A program made the translations under genes and the position numbers. The notes under the pieces are model-generated. The model worked only from the letters and a program-made list of their open reading frames with translations. It searched no databases and had not been told where the DNA came from. Source: Agrobacterium larrymoorei (GTDB lineage: Bacteria; Pseudomonadota; Alphaproteobacteria; Rhizobiales; Rhizobiaceae). Taken from it: a DNA stretch of 64,000 nucleotides. The DNA lies in the NCBI RefSeq assembly GCF_005145045.1, contig NZ_CP039691.1, positions 2,368,001 to 2,432,000 on the forward strand, given 5' to 3'. Positions 37,047-43,686 of the stretch are shown here, one piece after another. Within the stretch, counting starts at the first letter, position 1, and each line of letters opens with the position of its first letter.

Positions 37047-37621
37047 TTGCTTTCGGTTTTGGCAAAAAGCGCCTTGAGAACCGCCGCTGCCAGCGCCGAC
37101 TTCAGTACCGCACCGAGAATGAAGGGGGCGACGCCAGCGATCCAGGCCTTCTCCCCACCGATGAGGCCCGCGAGCCATGCCCAGCCCAAGGCAAGGCCCA
37201 CAACATTCGCAGCAAAGTGAAGGCTGAAGCAGGCAACGATGTTGCTCTTGCCGAAGCCCTTTTCCATGGTAAAGCCGACCATGGCCGCCATGATGGGGAA
37301 GGAAACCAGATATCCTGCAGTCGGTCCCACAAAGGGCGCAAGACCGGACGACGCTCCGGCCAGAACGGGCAAACCGATCATTGCCTCACCCAGCCATGCC
37401 AGCACCGTCAGCGTGCCGAGACGCCAGCCGTAAAGCGCGCCGATCATGGTCACGGCAAAGGTTTGCATGGTGATCGGCACCGGCACCATCGGCACCGAGA
37501 TTTTCGATGCCAGCGCAAGAACGAGTGTGCCCACCACGACGAAGATCGCCTGCTGGATGTGAGATTTCGCCGCCATATCGAAGAAGCCGGGCTGGGACGT
37601 AGTTTGAGTCTGAACCGTCAT
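37043..37621 (-). CDS. bioY: Biotin transporter BioY
   Basis: 192 residues with six membrane helices, the S component of an ECF-type biotin transporter. The family stretch VPMVPVPITMQTFAVTMIGALYGWRLG and the later FVGPTAGYLVSFP match BioY. Without BioMN nearby it may work alone or with a shared ECF module. ATG 37621 was chosen: GGAGATCG precedes it, and a start 12 codons earlier would lie across the BioR box. The box at 37639-37648 is 17 bases before the start codon, so repression by BioR is expected. Confidence 0.95.
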   Translation of the reverse strand: MTVQTQTTSQPGFFDMAAKSHIQQAIFVVVGTLVLALASKISVPMVPVPITMQTFAVTMIGALYGWRLGTLTVLAWLGEAMIGLPVLAGASSGLAPFVGPTAGYLVSFPIMAAMVGFTMEKGFGKSNIVACFSLHFAANVVGLALGWAWLAGLIGGEKAWIAGVAPFILGAVLKSALAAAVLKALFAKTESK

Positions 37622-37638
37622 TTTACGCGATCTCCAAA

Positions 37639-37648
37639 TTATAGATAA
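37639..37648. promoter_or_regulatory. BioR operator at bioY
   Basis: ttatagataa is an exact match to the alphaproteobacterial BioR box TTATMKATAA as I recall it. It lies 17 bases before the bioY ATG, a position where a bound repressor would block transcription. Confidence 0.85.
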
Positions 37649-37789
37649 TTTTTGCAAGACAGCGATATTGATAAAGCGAATTTGGAGGGAGTCCAGACTT
37701 TAGGGAGAATTTTAAATCGCTAAAGCGCACGCGATGTGGACAGAAGAATCAATATCGCAATCGATTCAACTATTTAATATCCAATAAAA

Positions 37790-37799
37790 TTATCTATAA
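37790..37799. promoter_or_regulatory. Second BioR operator near the end of bioR
   Basis: ttatctataa is the reverse complement of the box at 37639-37648. It sits one base past the bioR stop codon and about 170 bases upstream of the bioY start. Centre-to-centre spacing of the two boxes is 151 bases. Confidence 0.8.
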
Positions 37800-37800
37800 T

Positions 37801-38481
37801 TTATCCGACAATGGCAAAAGCATCGCGGGTCGCTCCCGCTGGGGTGCGAATAGCGGTTCGCCCGATCCACTGCACATGGCCGTCCAGTATTCGGATCGCT
37901 TCTTCTGTCCGCCCCGCGCGCAGCGCATCTATGATTGCCCGGTGGTCGGTATCGGTGCGCCGTTCCCAACCGGCACGCCAGGCGGAAAAGAGAAAGCGCG
38001 CGCTAGCGGAATGCAGGCCGTCTATGGCCTCCATCAGACGCGGCATGTTGCAGGGCGCGGTAATCAGACGGTGGAAACGACGGTTGGCCTCCTCCCAATG
38101 GCGCACATCGAGCGCGCGATCCCCCTCATGCGTCGCCGCTTCGGCCTCATCGAGAATGGCGCCCGTCATGTTGGGAATGGCGTGGCGCAGGGCCAGAACT
38201 TCCAGCGCTGCACGCATTTCCGCCACCTCGCGCACATCCGCCAGCCCGAAATCGGCAACCCGAACGCCCCGGCGTGGAATGTTGACCGCCAGCCCCTGCG
38301 CCTCCAGACGCCTGAATGCCTCACGAACAGGGACATGGGAGGCGCCGAATTCATCCGCAATATGGTCCTGCCGCAACCTCTCCCCGGGACCGAGCTCTCC
38401 GCGCACGATGCGCTCTGCAAGCGCCTTGCTGATCCGGGCGGCAATGGTGTCGTCGGGCTTTGTTTTCGGATTTTTGGCCAT
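37801..38481 (-). CDS. bioR: GntR-family biotin regulator BioR
   Basis: 226 residues from ATG 38481. N-terminal winged helix of the GntR type (RQDHIADEFGASHVPVREAFRRLEAQGL). C-terminal FCD-type all-helical domain with VAEMRAALEVLALRHAI and the later DTDHRAIIDALRAG. Adjacent to bioY with two BioR boxes between, it is almost certainly the BioR repressor. An ATG at 38532 would give 17 more residues; no strong ribosome site distinguishes them. No BioR box is seen directly upstream of the gene itself. Confidence 0.87.
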   Translation of the reverse strand: MAKNPKTKPDDTIAARISKALAERIVRGELGPGERLRQDHIADEFGASHVPVREAFRRLEAQGLAVNIPRRGVRVADFGLADVREVAEMRAALEVLALRHAIPNMTGAILDEAEAATHEGDRALDVRHWEEANRRFHRLITAPCNMPRLMEAIDGLHSASARFLFSAWRAGWERRTDTDHRAIIDALRAGRTEEAIRILDGHVQWIGRTAIRTPAGATRDAFAIVG

Positions 38482-38627
38482 GACCTGACATAGGACGAGG
38501 CCGCCGAATTGTCGAGCGATAGCGTCGCTCATCAGGTCTGCCCTGCATATCAGCCGGTTGAGCTTGCGGCTCACATGAGCTAAAAGCGCCCGACCTCAAA
38601 TTCTCCCATCGACATCAAGGAGCGCCC

Positions 38628-39317
38628 ATGAGCGGCTTCGACCTCATCATTTTCGACTGCGACGGCGTTCTGGTCGATTCCGAAATCATCGCCGCGCAGG
38701 TCGAATCCCGCCTGCTGACGGATGCGGGCTACCCGATTTCCGTCGAGGAAATGGGTGAGCGCTTCTCCGGCATGACGTGGAAGAACATTCTGCTGGAAGT
38801 CGAGCGCGAAGCCAGCATTCCGCTTTCCGCGACGCTGCTTGAAAAATCCGAAAAGCTGCTCGATGCGCGGCTGGAGCGTGACGTTAAGGTCATTGAAGGC
38901 GTCAAATTCGCCCTCTCCCGCCTCACCACGCAGCGCTGCATCTGCTCCAATTCCTCCAGCCACCGCCTGGACATGATGCTGACCAAGGTCGGCCTGAAGC
39001 CCTATTTCGACAGCCATATCTATTCCGCCAAAGACCTCGGCCCCGACCGCGTCAAGCCGAAGCCGGACGTGTTCCTGCATGGCGCCAAGCAGTTCAACGT
39101 CTCGCCCGAGCGGGTCGTCGTGGTGGAGGATTCCGTCCACGGCATCACCGGCGCAAGAGCCGCCGGAATGCGCGTCATCGGCTTCACCGGCGCCTCCCAC
39201 ACCTACCCCAGCCATGCCGACAAGCTGACGGATGCAGGCGCAGAAACCGTGATTTCCCGCATGCAAGACCTGCCCGCAACGATCGCCGCATTGGCGGATT
39301 GGGGCAGCCTCGTCTGA
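38628..39317 (+). CDS. HAD-IA phosphatase (phosphoglycolate phosphatase/beta-PGM-like)
   Basis: 229 residues. Motif I is IFDCDGVLVDSE (Asp10 and Asp12), motif II CSNSSSHR, the Lys is in RVKPKPDVFL, and motif IV is VVEDSVHGITGA. The cap after motif I and the DSE signature place it among subclass IA enzymes such as YieH or phosphoglycolate/beta-phosphoglucomutase-like phosphatases. The substrate is unknown. It is divergent from bioR and followed by a small ORF 38 bases later. Confidence 0.9.
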   Translation: MSGFDLIIFDCDGVLVDSEIIAAQVESRLLTDAGYPISVEEMGERFSGMTWKNILLEVEREASIPLSATLLEKSEKLLDARLERDVKVIEGVKFALSRLTTQRCICSNSSSHRLDMMLTKVGLKPYFDSHIYSAKDLGPDRVKPKPDVFLHGAKQFNVSPERVVVVEDSVHGITGARAAGMRVIGFTGASHTYPSHADKLTDAGAETVISRMQDLPATIAALADWGSLV

Positions 39318-39355
39318 GTTGCGCTCCGTCCCGCCACGAACAGAGAAAGTCTTCC

Positions 39356-39532
39356 ATGGCCAAGACCGAAAAGCTGACTGAGTTCGAGGTCGGACATGGT
39401 TACGATAAGGCAGATTGGGACGCCGTCGATTTTCCGGAGATGACCGACGAAGAACTCGATCGCCTGCGACCTGCTGTCGATGTTCTACCGCCTGAGTTTT
39501 TCGAAGCGATGCGCAAGGCGGCTGATCTATAA
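39356..39532 (+). CDS. 58-residue acidic protein, BrnA-antitoxin-like motif
   Basis: Acidic 58-residue protein beginning MAKTEKLTEFEVGHGYDK. The segment DFPEMTDEELDRLRPAVDVLPPEFFEA resembles the short acidic linker of BrnA-type antitoxins (PELTDEDF...RPA..VLP). The ribbon-helix-helix domain that should accompany it is missing, and no BrnT-like toxin is next to it. It could be a remnant or a free-standing small protein. A weak ribosome site (GAGAAAG) precedes ATG 39356. A protein-coding call is likely but not certain. Confidence 0.55.
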   Translation: MAKTEKLTEFEVGHGYDKADWDAVDFPEMTDEELDRLRPAVDVLPPEFFEAMRKAADL

Positions 39533-39557
39533 AACAGCCGCCCTCATTCGACAAAAA

Positions 39558-40136
39558 TCAGCCGCGACGGCCCCTCTTGCCCGCAGCTTTCGCGCCGCTT
39601 TCATCGAACGAGATGAAAACATTGGTCTGGCGGGAAGCGCCGCCCGGGGCGTTGGGGATGGCGACGTTGGGGTTGTTGAAGATGAATTGTGTGCCGGCAG
39701 AGCCCGCCGGAACATCGACTGCGAAATTCGTTACCTGCGAGAAAAGTTCGCCGTCGCCGTCCTTCACCGTCACGCGGATTGGCAGCGTAACGCGACCGGG
39801 CTTGGAAAGCGGGCCGGGAACGATGCGGCCCTGTGCCAGCACGTTCACGGTCAGCGTAGATTCGCTCATGCTGCAGGAGCGCGTGGTGTCTGACAGGGAG
39901 GCCTGATAGACGAGCTTGCTCGGATCGCCATTGCCGCCAGCATAGACGCGGTGGACGGCATTGGCGTCCAGAATGGTGATGGTCGGGCAATTGGCCTGAA
40001 CGACGGGGGCGATCGCATTGGCTTGCGCCGCTGGAGGATTGACCGCCAGACTGTCCGATGGATTGGAAGAATTGCAACCCGCAAGCACGGCCAGCAGCGA
40101 TGCTGCGACGGATAAACGCAAAATATTCCCTGTCAC
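39558..40136 (-). CDS. Lipoprotein
   Basis: 192 residues from GTG 40136, chosen because it gives the compact lipoprotein leader (V/M)TGNILRLSVAASLLAVLAGC with lipobox LAGC and because AAAGGGTGG precedes it; an ATG at 40184 would add 16 residues without a ribosome site. The mature part has a low-complexity linker (PPAAQANAIAPVVQ) and then a beta-rich domain with Cys in CPTITIL and RSCSMSE. No known domain recognised. The C-terminus is basic. It probably sits in the periplasm on a membrane. Confidence 0.72.
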   Translation of the reverse strand: MTGNILRLSVAASLLAVLAGCNSSNPSDSLAVNPPAAQANAIAPVVQANCPTITILDANAVHRVYAGGNGDPSKLVYQASLSDTTRSCSMSESTLTVNVLAQGRIVPGPLSKPGRVTLPIRVTVKDGDGELFSQVTNFAVDVPAGSAGTQFIFNNPNVAIPNAPGGASRQTNVFISFDESGAKAAGKRGRRG

Positions 40137-40333
40137 TCTATTCCACCCTTTAAAACTATCCCGCGACAGGACCGGAGATGCCATTTATTGGCCTTTCATG
40201 CCTGTCGGCGATGGTCTATAGCAGCGACGCTGGAAAAAATCGATTGGTTGCGTTCGTATTTGCCTGAATTTTGCAAATTGGCTGCGAACACGGCTTTTTC
40301 AGCAATAGCTGCTGACGACGAAGGACTGTTTCC

Positions 40334-41731
40334 GTGAAGTATGTATCGACCAGGGGCAGCGCCCCATCGCTGGGTTTTTGCGACGCGCTTCTGGCGGGTC
40401 TGGCGCGTGACGGTGGACTTTATGTTCCCCGCGAATGGCCGACCATGAAGAAAAAGGAAATCCGTGCGCTTCGCGGCAAGACCTATCAGGAAATCGCCTT
40501 CGAGGTTCTCTACCGTTTCACGGGCGGCGAAATTCCCGCTGATGCCTTCCGCTCGATGATCGATGATGCCTATGCCACCTTCCGCCATCCGGCAGTGGTG
40601 CCGCTGGTGCAGACTGGCCCGAACGCCTTCATTCTGGAGCTTTTCCACGGCACGACGCTGGCCTTCAAAGATGTTGCGATGCAGCTTCTGGCCCGCCTGA
40701 TGGACTACTCGCTGGCTGAGCGCGGCGAGCGCGCCACCATCGTCGGCGCGACATCGGGCGATACGGGTGGCGCTGCCATCGACGCTTTTGCCGGGCGCGA
40801 CCGCACCGACATCTTCATTCTTTTTCCGCACGGCAAGGTTTCGCCGGTCCAGCAGCGCCAGATGACGAGTTCGACCGCCTCGAACGTTCACGCGCTTGCC
40901 ATCAACGGCAATTTCGATGACTGCCAGAACCTCGTCAAGGATATGTTCAACGATGGCAAGTTCCGCGATGGCGTGAAGCTTTCCGGTGTCAACTCAATCA
41001 ACTGGGCCCGTATCATGGCTCAGGTGGTCTATTATTTCACCGCCGCCATTTCTCTGGGCGCGCCGGATCGCAAGGTGTCGTTTACCGTACCGACGGGCAA
41101 TTTCGGCGATATTTTTGCCGGTTACGTGGCCAAGCAGATGGGCCTGCCTATCGACAAGCTGGTGATTGCGACCAATGACAACGATATTCTGGCGCGCACG
41201 CTGAAGACGGGCCGTTACGAGATGCGTGGCGTCCACGCCACCACCTCGCCTTCCATGGACATCCAGATTTCCTCCAACTTCGAACGCCTTCTGTTCGAAG
41301 CCTATGGGCGCGATTCGGATGCCGTGAAGCGTTCGATGGACGGGCTCAAGCAATCTGGTGCTTTCGATATTCCGGAAGCGGCGATGAAGTTCATCAAGCG
41401 CGATTTCCGCGCGGGCCGCGCGACCGAAAAACAGGTTGCCGCAACCATCCGCGATACGCTGGCTGAGACCGGTTATCTTCTCGATCCGCACACGGCGACA
41501 GCCCTGTTTGTGGCGAAAAAGCATGAAAAAACAAATACGCCGATGGTGACATTGTCCACCGCCCACCCGGCGAAATTCCCGGATGCTGTAAAATCCGCTT
41601 GCGCAATCGATCCTGCCCTACCAGTATGGCTTGCTGATCTCATGAACCGGGAGGAGCGTTTCGACGTTCTGGAAGCAGAGCTGGACGCCGTGGAAACATT
41701 CATCGGCAACCATGCTCGCGCCAAGAACTAA
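40334..41731 (+). CDS. thrC: Threonine synthase
   Basis: 465 residues, PLP enzyme of the fold-type II. It converts O-phosphohomoserine to threonine. The N-terminus MKYVSTRG is the long-form thrC start. The PLP lysine is in GTTLAFKDVAMQLL (Lys112), and the cofactor phosphate loop is ATSGDTGGAAIDAF. GTG 40334 has AAGGA 8 bases before it. The M16 peptidase gene follows after 21 bases, so the two are probably co-transcribed, a common alphaproteobacterial arrangement. The homoserine kinase gene that supplies its substrate lies at 55545. Confidence 0.96.
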   Translation: MKYVSTRGSAPSLGFCDALLAGLARDGGLYVPREWPTMKKKEIRALRGKTYQEIAFEVLYRFTGGEIPADAFRSMIDDAYATFRHPAVVPLVQTGPNAFILELFHGTTLAFKDVAMQLLARLMDYSLAERGERATIVGATSGDTGGAAIDAFAGRDRTDIFILFPHGKVSPVQQRQMTSSTASNVHALAINGNFDDCQNLVKDMFNDGKFRDGVKLSGVNSINWARIMAQVVYYFTAAISLGAPDRKVSFTVPTGNFGDIFAGYVAKQMGLPIDKLVIATNDNDILARTLKTGRYEMRGVHATTSPSMDIQISSNFERLLFEAYGRDSDAVKRSMDGLKQSGAFDIPEAAMKFIKRDFRAGRATEKQVAATIRDTLAETGYLLDPHTATALFVAKKHEKTNTPMVTLSTAHPAKFPDAVKSACAIDPALPVWLADLMNREERFDVLEAELDAVETFIGNHARAKN

Positions 41732-41752
41732 GCAACGCGGAAAGACGTGAAA

Positions 41753-43051
41753 ATGAATGTAAACGTAACTCGGCTTGCATCCGGGTTGACGGTTGTCACC
41801 GAAAGAATGCCCCACCTCGAAAGTGTCGCTCTCGGGGTGTGGATCAAGTCAGGTTCACGCAACGAGACGGATGACGAGCACGGCATCGCGCATCTTCTCG
41901 AACACATGGCCTTCAAGGGCACGGCGCGGCGCACGGCCCGCCAGATTGCCGAGGAAATCGAGAATGTCGGCGGCGAAGTCAACGCTGCGACATCCACCGA
42001 GACGACATCCTATTACGCCCGCGTGCTGAAGGACCACGTGCCGCTGGCCGTGGATATCCTTGCCGATATCCTCACCGAATCCGCCTTCGACGAGGGCGAG
42101 CTGGAGCGGGAAAAGAACGTCATTCTTCAGGAAATCGGTGCCGCCACCGATACGCCGGACGACGTTATCTTCGACAATTTCTCAGGCGTCGCCTATCGCG
42201 ACCAGACGATTGGCCGTCCTATCCTCGGCACGCCGGAGACGGTGCAATCCTTCACCACGAACCAGATTCGCCACTATCTCGGCCGCAACTATACGACGGA
42301 CCGTATTTTTGTGGTTGCCGCAGGTGCAGTGGATCACGAAACCTTCGTCAAACAGGTGGAAGAGCGTTTCTCCAGTCTTCCGCAAAAGCCGGCATCTACG
42401 CCGGTTCTGGAAAAAGCGATCTATACCGGCGGTGAAATTCGCGAGACGCGCGACCTGATGGATGCGCAGGTTCTGCTCGGCTTCGAGGGCAAGGCCTACC
42501 ACGCGCGCGATTTCTACTGTTCGCAAATCCTCGCCAACATTCTGGGCGGCGGCATGTCTTCGCGCCTCTTCCAGGAAGTGCGCGAGTATCGCGGCCTCTG
42601 CTACTCGGTCTATGCCTTCCATTGGGGCTTTTCCGACACCGGCATTTTCGGCATTCATGCCGCAACCGGCAGCAACGATCTGCCGGAACTCGTTCCGGTC
42701 ATCATCGATGAATTGCGCAAGTCTTCGCAAGAGATCCATCAGGAAGAAATCGACCGTGCGCGGGCGCAAATCCGGGCGCAATTGCTGATGGGTCAGGAAA
42801 GCCCGGCGGCGCGTGCCGGACAGATCGCGCGGCAGATGATGCTCTATGGACGCCCCATCCCGAATGACGAGATGATGACACGTCTTGGCGACATTACCCG
42901 CGAACGTTTGACCGATCTTGCAGGCCGCCTGTTTTTCGATAAAGTTCCGACATTGTCGGCAATCGGCCCGCTGGAAAACCTCGCGCCGCTTTCCGATATC
43001 ACGGCGGAGCTTTCTGTGACGCCATCCATAAAAATAACGGCAAACGGCTGA
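41753..43051 (+). CDS. M16-family zinc peptidase (mitochondrial-processing-peptidase-like)
   Basis: 432 residues from ATG 41753; a GTG two codons earlier is possible. The inverted zinc motif HLLEH is at residues 47-51, with the downstream Glu ligand in EREKNVILQEIGA. The C-terminal half is the inactive-type partner domain (ILGGGMSSRLFQEVREYRGLCYS). A homologue of the mitochondrial processing peptidase beta subunit, probably acting on cytoplasmic or leader peptides. It stands between thrC and a GNAT gene in one direction. Confidence 0.92.
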   Translation: MNVNVTRLASGLTVVTERMPHLESVALGVWIKSGSRNETDDEHGIAHLLEHMAFKGTARRTARQIAEEIENVGGEVNAATSTETTSYYARVLKDHVPLAVDILADILTESAFDEGELEREKNVILQEIGAATDTPDDVIFDNFSGVAYRDQTIGRPILGTPETVQSFTTNQIRHYLGRNYTTDRIFVVAAGAVDHETFVKQVEERFSSLPQKPASTPVLEKAIYTGGEIRETRDLMDAQVLLGFEGKAYHARDFYCSQILANILGGGMSSRLFQEVREYRGLCYSVYAFHWGFSDTGIFGIHAATGSNDLPELVPVIIDELRKSSQEIHQEEIDRARAQIRAQLLMGQESPAARAGQIARQMMLYGRPIPNDEMMTRLGDITRERLTDLAGRLFFDKVPTLSAIGPLENLAPLSDITAELSVTPSIKITANG

Positions 43052-43090
43052 CGGCAGGCACAGATCCGCAGCATGGTGTTGGACGACTAG

Positions 43091-43681
43091 ATGCTGCGTT
43101 TTCTCTCCCGCAACAGCGATACGCCTGAACTTAGAAACGCGGATTATCTTTTGAGATTGCCGCGTTACTCCGATTACAAGCAGTGGCAGAGGTTGCGCTC
43201 GGAAAGCCGCAGCTTTCTTCAGCCATGGGAACCGACCTGGCGTGCTGATGAGCTGACGGAAAGCGCGTTTCGCGTTCGCGTAACGCGCAACGGGCAGGAA
43301 TTTTCCTCCGGCACCGCCGTCTCACTGCTACTCTTCCTATCCGACGGCACTCTGATCGGCGGCATCACCATCGGCTATATTCGCCGAGGTGCTGCGCAGA
43401 GCTGCATGATCGGATACTGGATGGGCGAGGCTCACGCCGGTCACGGCCATATGTCTGCCGCATTAAAACTGGTAATACCCTACATCTTCAACGGACTTCA
43501 GTTGCACCGCATTGAGGCAGCCTGTATTCCAGAAAACTTCAAAAGCATCCGGCTGCTCGAAAATGCCGGATTTCAGCGGGAAGGTCTCTTGCGGGAATAT
43601 CTGAAAATAAACGGCGAGTGGCGGGATCATGTGATGTTCTCCCTTATCGGCGACAGACAAATTTCCGGCGGGATACAGTAG
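43091..43681 (+). CDS. GNAT acetyltransferase (RimJ/RimL-like)
   Basis: 196 residues. The fold is that of ribosomal-protein-type N-acetyltransferases: LLRLPRYSDYKQWQRLR at the front, the acetyl-CoA-binding AGHGHMSAALKLVIPYIF helix, and the tail CIPENFKSIRLLENAGFQREGLLREYLKINGEWRDHVMF. RimJ acetylates ribosomal protein S5, but related enzymes have other targets, so the substrate is open. Gap of 39 bases after the peptidase and 5 bases before the next gene. Confidence 0.88.
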   Translation: MLRFLSRNSDTPELRNADYLLRLPRYSDYKQWQRLRSESRSFLQPWEPTWRADELTESAFRVRVTRNGQEFSSGTAVSLLLFLSDGTLIGGITIGYIRRGAAQSCMIGYWMGEAHAGHGHMSAALKLVIPYIFNGLQLHRIEAACIPENFKSIRLLENAGFQREGLLREYLKINGEWRDHVMFSLIGDRQISGGIQ

Positions 43682-43686
43682 GATAG

